Assembly (NCBI GenBank): GCA_947453445.1
Contig: CANGGP010000005.1
Span: 18,752 to 82,751, forward strand
From: Sphingobacteriaceae bacterium
GTDB taxonomy: Bacteria > Bacteroidota > Bacteroidia > B-17B0 > Aurantibacillaceae
Reading direction: 5' to 3'
Length of the DNA: 64,000 bases
In this document: piece by piece, positions 26,357-35,135 of the stretch
Layout: each line of letters begins with the position of its first letter
How positions within the stretch are numbered: position 1 is the first letter of the stretch
The notes under the pieces: model-generated
Told to the model about the DNA's origin: nothing
Databases searched by the model: none
What the model saw: only the letters and a program-made list of their open reading frames with translations
Position numbers and translations under genes: made by a program

Positions 26357-26875
26357 ATGAAAACGCTTATAGAGAATTTATACAACAACAATGTTGTGTT
26401 TAGCTATTACGGTTTTATTGATGAAAGTGTGCTCAATCAAATTTTGCAGATTACCAAAAGCAAATTGGAAACGAACCACGAAACAGCCCATACCATCGAA
26501 CGCGTTTCAAACGCCATCAACGAATGCGGCGTAAACATCATCAAACATAATTTTTACCCCGAGGATGCCAAAGTGAAATACAAATCATTGTTGGTGATAT
26601 CAAACAAGGACAAAAAATACTCGGTGGATACCATTAATGTGGTGAACGCCGAACAAAAGGCCATCATTCAAGAACAAATTGATTTTCTAAACGCTAAAAA
26701 TGCTGAACAATTGGTAGCCCTTAAAGCGAATGCTTCAGATACCGGCACAGCCACCCTCATTAGCACCGGCTTATTGGATTTGGTTTTAAAAGCCGATGAT
26801 TGGTCTTGTACTTTTAAAGAAGACAATGACCATTTTTTATTTAACATCAATTATGGCATTCATTGCCCGGCCTAA
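26357..26875 (+). CDS. SiaB-like/DUF6272 protein, putative serine kinase of a signalling switch
   Basis: A 172-aa cytosolic protein. The N-terminal VVFSYYGFIDESVLNQIL and the following IERVSNAINECGVNIIKHN resemble the SiaB/DUF6272 family, which has a GHKL-like ATP-binding segment. In Pseudomonas, SiaB phosphorylates SiaC and opposes the phosphatase SiaA to regulate a diguanylate cyclase. None of those partners is near here: the neighbours are hemB and aroK. It could work with distant partners or do something else. Family assignment is from memory of motifs. Confidence 0.6.
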   Translation: MKTLIENLYNNNVVFSYYGFIDESVLNQILQITKSKLETNHETAHTIERVSNAINECGVNIIKHNFYPEDAKVKYKSLLVISNKDKKYSVDTINVVNAEQKAIIQEQIDFLNAKNAEQLVALKANASDTGTATLISTGLLDLVLKADDWSCTFKEDNDHFLFNINYGIHCPA

Positions 26876-26914
26876 AGCCTTAACAAAACACAATCCCATT
26901 CATCGGGTTTTTGT

Positions 26915-27451
26915 ATGCCGAATCAAGCCAATATTTTTTTAACCGGGTTTATGGGATCAGGTAAAACCAGTTTGGGTAAAAAATTGGCCCAGGTTTTACG
27001 CCGAACATTTATCGACTTGGATCAATACATCGAAAAAAAAATGGCCCTCTCCATTCCTGTTATTTTTAATCAATTTGGAGAAGATGAATTTCGACGCATC
27101 GAAAAAGAGTGCTTAGAGGAATTGATTCAAACAAACAACTTGGCTGTAATTGCCTTGGGTGGCGGCACCATTTGCTTTTTTGATAATTTGCAGGAAATCA
27201 AAAAAAATGGCTTGTTAATCTATTTACAGTTACCACCAAAGGTACTGGCCGAACGCATTAAAAAATCAAAAACTGTGCGACCGCTTTTGCAAAAACTAAA
27301 AAGCGATGAATTATTACTCACCATCGAAAATAAACTCAACAGCCGACTACAATACTACGAACAGGCGCAGCTTTGTGTAAACGGATTAAATTTAACGCCA
27401 CAAATTTTGCAACACAACATTATTGAATACCAACAAAAAAATAATTCTTAG
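26915..27451 (+). CDS. aroK: Shikimate kinase
   Basis: It phosphorylates shikimate with ATP in aromatic amino-acid synthesis. It is 178 aa, as usual. The P-loop GFMGSGKTS lies at residues 11-19. Substrate-binding residues are in IDLDQYIE (Asp) and EFRRIEKE (Arg), and the GGG motif is in IALGGGTI. The adenine-lid arginine segment is KTVRPLL. Its 3' end overlaps the start of the next gene by 29 bp, indicating coupling. Confidence 0.95.
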   Translation: MPNQANIFLTGFMGSGKTSLGKKLAQVLRRTFIDLDQYIEKKMALSIPVIFNQFGEDEFRRIEKECLEELIQTNNLAVIALGGGTICFFDNLQEIKKNGLLIYLQLPPKVLAERIKKSKTVRPLLQKLKSDELLLTIENKLNSRLQYYEQAQLCVNGLNLTPQILQHNIIEYQQKNNS

Positions 27452-28367
27452 TTTTTATTTCCTGCTCTTTTTTTGCATAAAAATTTCAGCGCAAAATGAG
27501 TTGTACACACAAGCAAAACCCATGGCAGGCTTATCGCTTGGCGCCAACTTGGGCTTTGGCACTCACTTTCAACGACTGGGCATCACACTTCATTTTTATA
27601 TCCTTCAAAACCATCTTCAAGCCAATAGCGAAGTAAAAGTGTATTACAATTTTAAAAATTTGGGGCCGGCCCTTCGTTATCCCGAATTGGTTTTATCACA
27701 AGGCTTGGTGTATGCTTGGGAAAATAACAAGCAAACAATAAGTGCATTTGTCAATCCTGTGTCGAACCAAACTGCTTATGCTTACGCGGTGGCTTATGCC
27801 TACAACGCCTATTTTAATAAAGTAAAAACCAAACAACAAACCGGGCAACTGGCGCTTTATTTTAATCAGTGGAGTTTAATTACCGAAAATGATTTATTGG
27901 CACGCCCCGCATTGGATCGTTATAGAACCGCTTCTTTTTTGTTGCAATACCGCTACCAAGCCAATTGGCAAGCTGGTATTCAGTGTACTATGTGGACTGG
28001 TCAATTTGGTCATAAACAACAAATAGATGATGCCCATTTTAAAAACCATTGTTATATGGATAGCATTGGCGGTTGTTACGTAAACCAGTCGCACGGCATA
28101 TTGAGCTTTCAGGTGAATACTAAAAATTATGCCGATCAAAATTTACAAATGAATGCCGGCCTTGATGCTGAACAAATTCGAAATGCCGTTCAAAATAAAT
28201 TCATACACGACATGCCTTTTCTTCCGAACAAATGGATTAAGAACAAAAACTGCCATTTACCGATGTTAGATTCTGATGGCAAACTATTTTTATACCAAGC
28301 CAATCAAAAAATAAAAAAACCAAAACTCTTTTTAAATGTATTTGATAATGCGGCCTTGTTTTATTGA
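27423..28367 (+). CDS. Exported protein resembling polymorphic toxin type 23 domain (TTG start)
   Basis: A 314-aa protein with a signal peptide (KKIILSFYFLLFFCIKISAQ). There is no in-frame ATG before the signal peptide, so translation most likely starts at TTG 27423 inside aroK; the next Met would remove the signal. The middle, with TGQLALYFNQWSLITENDLLA, DRYRTASFLLQYRY and CTMWTGQFG, resembles the family annotated as bacterial toxin 23. Members often look like small beta-barrel or periplasmic proteins, and toxicity is not established for most. No Rhs, T6SS or immunity gene is nearby. It converges on an ABC exporter gene, 18 bp away. Confidence 0.55.
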   Translation: MNTNKKIILSFYFLLFFCIKISAQNELYTQAKPMAGLSLGANLGFGTHFQRLGITLHFYILQNHLQANSEVKVYYNFKNLGPALRYPELVLSQGLVYAWENNKQTISAFVNPVSNQTAYAYAVAYAYNAYFNKVKTKQQTGQLALYFNQWSLITENDLLARPALDRYRTASFLLQYRYQANWQAGIQCTMWTGQFGHKQQIDDAHFKNHCYMDSIGGCYVNQSHGILSFQVNTKNYADQNLQMNAGLDAEQIRNAVQNKFIHDMPFLPNKWIKNKNCHLPMLDSDGKLFLYQANQKIKKPKLFLNVFDNAALFY

Positions 28368-28385
28368 TGCAAAAAAAATCTGCAC

Positions 28386-30230
28386 CTACGACGAAAACTC
28401 AAATTGCATTTTACTTAGTTTAAAATACAAGCCTTCTTCATTTTTCATTAATTCATGGTGCGTGCCGCTTTCCATTACAGTGCCATGTTGTAACACCACA
28501 ATTTGATCGGCATTGCGAATGGTTGCCAAACGGTGTGCAATCACCACGCTGGTTCTACCTACCATTAATTTGTCAAGGGCTTCTTGCACCAAACGTTCAC
28601 TTTCGCTATCGAGGCTACTGGTGGCTTCATCTAAAATAAGAATACTAGGATTCTTTAAAACGGCCCGCGCAATGGCAATGCGTTGGCGTTGTCCACCTGA
28701 TAATTGTATGCCGCGTTCACCCACCAAAGTGTTAAACTTATCGGGGAAGGATTGAATAAAATCAAAGGCATTGGCTTTTTTGGCAGCTTCTTCAATTTCA
28801 GCATCACTTGAATTTGGTTTGCCATAAGCAATGTTATCTTTGATGGAGCCTGCAAACAATATCACATCTTGCGGTACAAGTGCAATTTTTTTGCGCAGTT
28901 CGGTGATGGAAATACTTTTTGTTTCTTGCCCATCGATGGTTAAACTGCCACTCACAGGATCATAAAAGCGCAAAATTAAAGAGGCGATGGTGGTTTTGCC
29001 CGAACCGCTAGAGCCCACCAAAGCAACCGTGTGGCCCGCGTTCACTTTAAAATTCATTTCTTTCAGTACCGGAAAATCAGGACGTGAAGGATAATTAAAG
29101 CTTACATTTTTAAATTCAATTTCACCTTTGCTGTCAGGCGATACTTGCGATTCTTTGGCCAAATCAATGTCTTCAATTTTACCATCCACCAATTCAAACA
29201 CCCTATCGGTTGCTCCTAAGGCGCGCTGAATAGAGGCAATTTGTTCGGGTAATCCGCCCAACGAACCTGCCACGAATAAAGATAACATCATAAAGGTACC
29301 GAATGATTCGGCACTAATGCTGTGATCTACCTTCAATGCAAAGAGCATTTGCCAAAGAATGAAGAAAATGGAGCCGAACACAAAAATCATCACAAAAGAG
29401 AAGAACAATCCCCTTAAGATGCCGTATTTTAAGCCAAATGCGCGCACTTCGGAAGTAATCTTATCGTACTTGTTAATTTCATAATACTCGTTGGTAAAGG
29501 TCTTTACATTGGTAATACCGGTAAAAGCTTCGCCAACGATTACATTTGATTCAGCAATTTTTTCTTGGTATCCTTTTGAAAATTTCCGGATTTTGCGTGA
29601 AAATAAGATGGCCACAATGGTTAAAGGCGGAATAATGATCAAAAACCAACGGGCAATTACCCAATCAGTTTTTACAACCAATAGTACCAAACCGCCAATG
29701 CCAACAATGGTTTGACGGATAAATTCGGCTATATTAATGGTAAATGCATCCGAAATCACATTAATATCAGTGGCAATGCGACTGCTGAGCTCGGCCACTT
29801 GATTTTTAGAGAAAAAACTCATGGGCATTTGGATGATTTGCTTAAAAGTGTCCTTTCTCAGAGCTTTTAGCATGTTTTCGGTAACCTGCGCAAATAAAAA
29901 TACCCTTCCAAACGAAAAACAGGCTTGTGCCACCAAAATAACCAGCAATACCAATCCTAAACTCATTAATTCGCCGCGCATTTGTTCGCTCGACTTGCTA
30001 CTTTCGCCAATGTAACCCAGTAATTGTCCCGATTTAAGGGGAAAAATAAGTCCAATGCCCGCGCTGGCAGCTAAAAACACCAAACCCAAGAAAAATTTCC
30101 ACTTGTGTTCGCCTAAATAGGTAAAAAGGCGTAATGAACGCTTAAAATTTTCTTTGTTAAGCTTTGCTTTTGGGAGTTCGTCTTTTTTTAGAACTTTGTT
30201 AGGGGCGGCCGAAGCCTCTTGTTTTGCCAT
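28386..30230 (-). CDS. ABC exporter, fused permease-ATPase (MsbA-like)
   Basis: A 614-aa half-transporter that would work as a homodimer in the inner membrane. Six membrane helices lie at about residues 40-330, then an ATPase domain with Walker A GSSGSGKT, signature LSGGQRQ and Walker B ILDEATSSLD. It is closest in layout to MsbA/lipid and multidrug exporters. The substrate cannot be read. It has its own promoter with a predicted 4-nt leader and is divergent from rpmH. Confidence 0.9.
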   Translation of the reverse strand: MAKQEASAAPNKVLKKDELPKAKLNKENFKRSLRLFTYLGEHKWKFFLGLVFLAASAGIGLIFPLKSGQLLGYIGESSKSSEQMRGELMSLGLVLLVILVAQACFSFGRVFLFAQVTENMLKALRKDTFKQIIQMPMSFFSKNQVAELSSRIATDINVISDAFTINIAEFIRQTIVGIGGLVLLVVKTDWVIARWFLIIIPPLTIVAILFSRKIRKFSKGYQEKIAESNVIVGEAFTGITNVKTFTNEYYEINKYDKITSEVRAFGLKYGILRGLFFSFVMIFVFGSIFFILWQMLFALKVDHSISAESFGTFMMLSLFVAGSLGGLPEQIASIQRALGATDRVFELVDGKIEDIDLAKESQVSPDSKGEIEFKNVSFNYPSRPDFPVLKEMNFKVNAGHTVALVGSSGSGKTTIASLILRFYDPVSGSLTIDGQETKSISITELRKKIALVPQDVILFAGSIKDNIAYGKPNSSDAEIEEAAKKANAFDFIQSFPDKFNTLVGERGIQLSGGQRQRIAIARAVLKNPSILILDEATSSLDSESERLVQEALDKLMVGRTSVVIAHRLATIRNADQIVVLQHGTVMESGTHHELMKNEEGLYFKLSKMQFEFSS

Positions 30231-30237
30231 ACTGAAG

Positions 30238-30245
30238 CAAAATTA
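30238..30245 (-). promoter_or_regulatory. -7 box of the ABC exporter, predicted near-leaderless
   Basis: On the minus strand TAATTTTG matches TAnnTTTG and lies 7 nt before the ATG. Confidence 0.5.
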
Positions 30246-30326
30246 CAGACTAATTCGGGTTATTCGGTCATATTCTTGTCAATGGGAAATATTTTAATTT
30301 TTTTATAGAATATTTGCCAAAACAAA

Positions 30327-30343
30327 ATATAGCGCTATATTTG
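30327..30343 (+). promoter_or_regulatory. rpmH promoter overlapped by a 14-bp perfect palindrome
   Basis: ATATAGCGCTATAT (30327-30340) is a perfect palindrome. Its right half runs into TATATTTG (30336-30343), an exact TAnnTTTG -7 box for rpmH. The predicted start is about 30347, leaving a leader of about 35 nt. The palindrome would cover positions -20 to -7, a typical operator place. Confidence 0.5.
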
Positions 30344-30381
30344 CACTCCATTTTTAAGAATAAATATTAAAATAAGACATT

Positions 30382-30537
30382 ATGAAACGTACCTTCCAAC
30401 CATCGCAACGCAAAAGAAAGAACAAACATGGTTTCAGAGAGCGTATGGCTACTGCAAATGGTCGTCGTGTATTGGCGTCGCGTCGTGCCAGAGGCCGCAA
30501 AAAATTAACTGTTAGCAGCGAAAAAACACATAAATAA
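30382..30537 (+). CDS. rpmH: Ribosomal protein L34
   Basis: A 51-aa, very basic protein of the large ribosomal subunit. It begins [18 protein letters not shown] and continues [14 protein letters not shown] and RRARGRKKL, the universal L34 pattern. It is transcribed alone from a promoter with a palindrome and ends in a terminator. The usual neighbours in many bacteria (rnpA, yidC, dnaA) are absent. Confidence 0.97.
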   Translation: MKRTFQPSQRKRKNKHGFRERMATANGRRVLASRRARGRKKLTVSSEKTHK

Positions 30538-30559
30538 TATTTAGTGATAAATGCATTGA

Positions 30560-30592
30560 AACCGTTTTGGGCAACCAAGACGGTTTTTTTTT
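30560..30592 (+). terminator. Terminator of rpmH
   Basis: AACCGTTTTGG and CCAAGACGGTT pair with one mismatch around GCAA, followed by eight Ts. Confidence 0.85.
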
Positions 30593-30617
30593 GCCCTTTG
30601 ATTAAGATTGTGTCGTA

Positions 30618-31715
30618 TCAAGCCAATTCTTCACCTTGCCAGCATTTTTTTTGCTGAGGTCCTTGTGCTTTGCATTTGCAATCCTTGCTGTAGTAGTCGA
30701 TTAAAAAGGAAGATAATTTATTGAGCACACTTTGTCCTAACAAAAAAGAAAAATTAGCCCCAAATGCATCCTTAATGATATCATGGATTTTTTCGGCATT
30801 TAAATAAGTAGGATTAGGATTGCCCCAGTGCCCGGGATAAAATAACCAATCAGGTTCAAGGTCGTTATAACTATCGGCAAAATCGGAAGAAATGATATCA
30901 ATGCCCGATTGAAAATTAATCTGTTTACCCTCGGCGCACTCATCAAATAAACTAAACTCGAGGGCGCTCGAAAAAACCCGATATTTTAAAAACTCAATCA
31001 ACTTCAAACCTTTTGAGTTGTATAAAAAATGATTGTTTTTTGAAACAAACACAATGGCTTGTAAGGCATCTGTTTCCATTTTGTTAAAAGCAATCCATTC
31101 GCCGCCTTTTGAATTTGGTAGAAAAATCTGGTAGGGTAAAAATGTTTCTTTAGAAATTCTCACAGTAATTCTTTCCCAATGCCCACCATCGCAACCAATA
31201 GGATTAAGATCAATTTTACCTTTATAACCGGTAATGCCTTCTACCAACCATTTAATATTTGCGGTACTGCCGCTTTTGCCCGAAAACAAAAACCAGTATT
31301 GTATATCGATTGAATGTTGATCAATGTTTTTAACATGCGCATAACACAATGGTTTTGACGGTAGCGTTTTTGTGTTTTTTGTTATTGCGTTGCCGAATGG
31401 TAAAAATGAATCCGGTTTTTGAAGGGATGAAAAATAAGGCTTTAAATCATCTGCTGAAACACCGATTTGTTTCTTGCCTTCGCCCAACATGCTTTTTTTT
31501 AAGTAGCAGGCAACGTTTACAATTTTATATTCTTCATCCGGATGAAATTGAAGTATCGGTGCGCAGTTTTTGACCAATTGTTGTATTGAAGCAACATCAA
31601 GGTTTTCAGCCGAATCGAGTAACTCTGACGTTTCTGAAGAAAAAGCGAAGCCTTCATCGGGAACCATCACTTTATTGGACGGATAAGTATGTTGTGCTTT
31701 TTGCAAAAAATTCAA
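30618..31715 (-). CDS. Vps62-like protein of unknown function
   Basis: A 365-aa protein without signal peptide or membrane span. Visible blocks are APILQFHPDEEY near residue 50, IQYWFLFSGKSG near 140, and DGGHWERITVRI near 175. Together they resemble Vps62/DUF946 proteins, better known from fungi and plants, where the function is also poorly understood. The last 20 residues contain three cysteines (CKCKAQ, KKCW) and might bind a metal. It is monocistronic and points toward the rpmH terminator. The family call is tentative. Confidence 0.5.
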   Translation of the reverse strand: MNFLQKAQHTYPSNKVMVPDEGFAFSSETSELLDSAENLDVASIQQLVKNCAPILQFHPDEEYKIVNVACYLKKSMLGEGKKQIGVSADDLKPYFSSLQKPDSFLPFGNAITKNTKTLPSKPLCYAHVKNIDQHSIDIQYWFLFSGKSGSTANIKWLVEGITGYKGKIDLNPIGCDGGHWERITVRISKETFLPYQIFLPNSKGGEWIAFNKMETDALQAIVFVSKNNHFLYNSKGLKLIEFLKYRVFSSALEFSLFDECAEGKQINFQSGIDIISSDFADSYNDLEPDWLFYPGHWGNPNPTYLNAEKIHDIIKDAFGANFSFLLGQSVLNKLSSFLIDYYSKDCKCKAQGPQQKKCWQGEELA

Positions 31716-31839
31716 TTAAAGTAAGCCTGCCAATAAGACTTTTGGCTTGAGGCAGTGTTGTATTCAAAGCTAAGCGAAGTCATTTTTAAACACAATAACG
31801 GTATACCGTGACTGCTGTTTGAGGGCTCATTTAAAGTAT

Positions 31840-31847
31840 TATATTTG
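31840..31847 (+). promoter_or_regulatory. -7 box for the TPR histidine kinase operon
   Basis: TATATTTG matches TAnnTTTG, about 35 nt before the ATG. A second match, TAGGTTTG, lies at 31866-31873, nearer the start, so the operon may have two promoters. Confidence 0.45.
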
Positions 31848-31882
31848 GTATTAGGAAATGAAAACTAGGTTTGTATAGAGAA

Positions 31883-33721
31883 ATGCGCAGCATAAGAATT
31901 TGTGCATGCTTTATGGTGTTTTGTTTGCAAATTAATTGGGCACAGCAGTCCAATTTTTATGCTGCAAAAGAAGCACATGCCGATAGTTTATTGGATAGAG
32001 CCAACAAAATATTTTATTCGAACCCTGATTCAAGTTTATACTACACCAACGAAGCTTTAAATTTTGCCACTAAAAACAACCTAGAAGTTCGTATGGCTTT
32101 GGCTTGGCGATCACAAGCCAAACATTGTGTTTTAAAAGGGGATGTTGAATTGGCGCTTAAAAAGTTAAAAGAAGCCATTGCCGTTTTTGAGAAGTACAAT
32201 CGTCAAGACAATATTGCAAAGTGTTATAGCTTAATGTCGGTAGCCTTGGGAAAGATTCATAATGATTACGAAGGCATTGATTATTTGTTAAAGGCTGTTG
32301 CTATTTACGAACGTACCGAAAATAAAGAAGGATTGCGATCAACGCTTGTAAATTTAGCAAATTCTTATGCAGATGTAAAGGAGTTCGACAAAGCCTTGGA
32401 AGCACTGAGAGAGTCAAAACCATTTATTGAAGATGGGAGCAGTGAATGGTTTTATTACTACATCAATGCAGGTATTATTTTTAGAAACCAGAAAAAATAT
32501 GCCTTGGCAAAAATTCAATTCGATTCTTGTTTGGTGATTTCGAAACGCAACCACATGATCGACGCTGAGGTTACTGCACATACCGACATGGCCGATTTGC
32601 TGCGCGAAACCAACCGCTATAAGGAAGCCATTGTATTTTATAATCAAGCCATTATCATGGCACGTAAAAATAATTTACCGGTTGAAGAGTCGGAGGCATT
32701 GGTTGGCATTACAAAATCATACGCCGCAACTGCCGAATTCAAAGAGGCCTTTTTTTCGCAAAACCGCTTGAAAATTATTTCGGATTCGTTGTTTGATATT
32801 CAAAAAATAAAAAACATCAACACCATTGAAGCGCGTTTAAAAGTAAGTGAAAAAGAAAAAACCATCGCGCTTCAAAAATTAAGTATGGAGCAGAGCGCCG
32901 TAGAACAAGAGAAGAGCGCTGAACGCATCGCGTATTTGATCATCGGCGTTTGTGTTTTAATTTTCATTTTAATTTTTACTTATCGCACCTATTTAAAGGT
33001 TCGTCGCCAAAAAAATGAAGTCGAAATTCAAAAGGCGAGGGCCGAAAAACTGAATCAATTGAATCAGAAAATTTTTGCTGTGATTGCCCATGATTTTAAA
33101 AGTCCGCTTATTACTTTGCAAATGCTGATTGACTTAATGGACAAAGAAAACATCAGTAAGGAAGATTTAAATGCTTATACGGTTGATGTTAAAAATCAAA
33201 TTATACAATCAGGGCAAATTCTTGAAAACCTTTTAAATTGGGCAAAGTCAGAACTTAATTTAACACCCAACAGCCATCAATTCTCAACACCAAAGCACAT
33301 TGCCACCGAGGTAATTAAGGAGATGGAGTATATCAGTACGAGAAAATTAATCAAGGTTACAAACAACATTGATGAATCATTGTCGCTGCAATTTCCGCCC
33401 GATATTTTAAAAATCATTATCCGCAATTTATTGTCGAACGCCATTAAATTTAGTTATAGCAACAGTGAAGTAATTATTTGTTCGGAAGAAAACGCAGTGG
33501 TTTGCATCAAAGATACCGGCCTTGGTTTAAGTCCTAAGGCCATTAATCAGTTGTTTAACGGCACCGTAAAAAGTCAGTTAGGCACCTTTAATGAAACCGG
33601 CTTTGGATTGGGTTTGTATATTACCTACGAACTAATTCATAAATTTGGCGGTAAGATTTGGGTGGAGAACAATCAACCTGTAGGATCTGTTTTTAAATTT
33701 ACAGGGATAAAAAATGGGTAA
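31883..33721 (+). CDS. TPR-containing sensor histidine kinase
   Basis: A 612-aa inner-membrane kinase. I use the ATG at 31883 rather than an upstream TTG. A signal peptide (IRICACFMVFCLQINWAQ) exports about 300 residues of TPR-like helices (for example GIDYLLKAVAIYERTE, KEAIVFYNQAII). A coiled coil, one membrane helix (about 350-368) and a HisKA domain follow, with His403 in IAHDFKSPL, and then HATPase motifs (LLSNAIKFS, DTGLGLS, GFGLGLYI). The TPR region probably binds a periplasmic protein signal. It overlaps its LuxR-type regulator gene by 8 bp. Confidence 0.9.
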   Translation: MRSIRICACFMVFCLQINWAQQSNFYAAKEAHADSLLDRANKIFYSNPDSSLYYTNEALNFATKNNLEVRMALAWRSQAKHCVLKGDVELALKKLKEAIAVFEKYNRQDNIAKCYSLMSVALGKIHNDYEGIDYLLKAVAIYERTENKEGLRSTLVNLANSYADVKEFDKALEALRESKPFIEDGSSEWFYYYINAGIIFRNQKKYALAKIQFDSCLVISKRNHMIDAEVTAHTDMADLLRETNRYKEAIVFYNQAIIMARKNNLPVEESEALVGITKSYAATAEFKEAFFSQNRLKIISDSLFDIQKIKNINTIEARLKVSEKEKTIALQKLSMEQSAVEQEKSAERIAYLIIGVCVLIFILIFTYRTYLKVRRQKNEVEIQKARAEKLNQLNQKIFAVIAHDFKSPLITLQMLIDLMDKENISKEDLNAYTVDVKNQIIQSGQILENLLNWAKSELNLTPNSHQFSTPKHIATEVIKEMEYISTRKLIKVTNNIDESLSLQFPPDILKIIIRNLLSNAIKFSYSNSEVIICSEENAVVCIKDTGLGLSPKAINQLFNGTVKSQLGTFNETGFGLGLYITYELIHKFGGKIWVENNQPVGSVFKFTGIKNG

Positions 33722-34340
33722 AATTAATATTGGTATTATCGACGATCACCAGGCCATTGCCCAAGGTGTGGCTTTTGAATTAAGGAAAAATCCGGATTTC
33801 GAGATTCAATTTATTGTTTATGAAAAAACACAAATCATCGATGCCATTCGTTTGCACATGCCCGAAGTGTTGGTGATGGATGTTGTGATGCCGGGTTCGT
33901 CGGGGATTGACAGTTTTAAGGAAGTTTTGCAGCTTTTTCCCAAAATGAAAATCATTGCATATACCGCTTTAAATTCACCCATGATGATTGAAATGATGTT
34001 GCGTTTTGGTGTGAAAGGATACCTGAATAAAAACCAAGCTTTGGGCGAATTAAATGATGCTGTATTAAATGTTTTTTACGACCGCATGCATTTACCGGAA
34101 GATTACCAGTTTATTTTAAAAAAGTTAAAAGGACAACAACAATCAGAAGAACTAAGTAAACGTGAAATAGAGATTTTAGAATTAATTGCCCAAGAAAAAA
34201 AATCGAATGAAATTGCCGAACTCTTACAAATTTCTTTAAACACAGTTGAAACCCACCGACGCCATTTATTTGAAAAATTACAGGTAAGTAATTTGGCCGG
34301 CCTTATAAAAGCCGCCATGGATCAAGGGTACATTAAGTAA
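33714..34340 (+). CDS. NarL/LuxR-family response regulator
   Basis: A 208-aa regulator with a receiver (Asp10/Asp11, phospho-acceptor Asp56 in LVMDVVMP, Lys in GYLNKNQ) and a C-terminal LuxR helix-turn-helix (LSKREIEILELIAQEKKS, NTVETHRRHLFEKL). All phosphorylation residues are intact. It overlaps the TPR kinase gene, so the two are a cognate pair. It ends 6 bp from the convergent trmB gene. Confidence 0.93.
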   Translation: MGKINIGIIDDHQAIAQGVAFELRKNPDFEIQFIVYEKTQIIDAIRLHMPEVLVMDVVMPGSSGIDSFKEVLQLFPKMKIIAYTALNSPMMIEMMLRFGVKGYLNKNQALGELNDAVLNVFYDRMHLPEDYQFILKKLKGQQQSEELSKREIEILELIAQEKKSNEIAELLQISLNTVETHRRHLFEKLQVSNLAGLIKAAMDQGYIK

Positions 34341-34346
34341 TTACAT

Positions 34347-35012
34347 TTACAAAGTGAATTGAATGTATTTAATGTCTTCACCTTTATCGGTAAATAACTT
34401 TTCGTAATAGGTTTTTATTTGAATTAATTCGGCGCGTTCGGGCGGACAATTGTTGTATAAATGGTTTGTTTGCCAAATTAAAGGAAGCTTTAATTCATGA
34501 ATCACTTCCATGCTGTATTCGTATAAACTGGTACTATCTGTTTTTAAATGGATGACGCCACCCGGCTTTAAAATATTTTTGTAACGGTTTAAAAACATTG
34601 GATGTGTAAGTCGTTTTCTGGCGCGGGTTTTTTGAGGCTGTGGATCAGGAAAGGTGATCCATATTTCATCCACTTCGTTTTTACCAAAACAATGTTCAAT
34701 AAAGTCGATGCGGGTTCTTAAAAAAGCCACATTGTTTAAATGGTGATCAATGGCATACTTGGCGCCGGTCCAAATACGATTGCCCTTTACATCGATACCG
34801 ATAAAATTTTTGTCCCGATTTTTTTCTGCCAAACCTACTGAGTATTCGCCCCTGCCGCAGCCTAATTCGAGCACCAGCGGTGCCTTGTTTTGAAATTGTT
34901 TTTCAAGCCAAAACCCCTTCATGGCAAATCCTTGGGGAATGTGATCAAAACCAAAACTTAAACAGTTTTTAAATTCTTCAAAATCGGCAAACTTTTCTAA
35001 TTTACTTGGCAT
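34347..35012 (-). CDS. trmB: tRNA (guanine-N7)-methyltransferase
   Basis: It makes m7G46 in the variable loop of tRNAs, using SAM. It is 221 aa. The SAM motif I is LVLELGCGRGEYSVGLA; WITFPDPQPQKTRARKRLTHP is the TrmB signature; LKPGGVIHLKTD follows. It lies downstream of an ABC exporter gene in the same direction, with 123 bp between. Confidence 0.95.
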   Translation of the reverse strand: MPSKLEKFADFEEFKNCLSFGFDHIPQGFAMKGFWLEKQFQNKAPLVLELGCGRGEYSVGLAEKNRDKNFIGIDVKGNRIWTGAKYAIDHHLNNVAFLRTRIDFIEHCFGKNEVDEIWITFPDPQPQKTRARKRLTHPMFLNRYKNILKPGGVIHLKTDSTSLYEYSMEVIHELKLPLIWQTNHLYNNCPPERAELIQIKTYYEKLFTDKGEDIKYIQFTL

Positions 35013-35135
35013 GCTTTTTTTAGCCCACGAATGTAGGCTTTTTAGAAGGAAAAGAAAATGTGTAGAATTTTAAATTTTAAATGTGATCATTGAATCTTCT
35101 TATTCTAAACGGAGATACTTGACGGCATTAAATTG

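Noticed and set aside
30240..30600. Replication origin next to rpmH
   Set aside because: rpmH is often near oriC in other bacteria, but no DnaA boxes, dnaA, rnpA or yidC are here.
35021..35041. Hairpin AGCC-AC/GT-GGCT between the ABC exporter and trmB genes as a terminator
   Set aside because: The T-run is on the wrong strand for these leftward genes.
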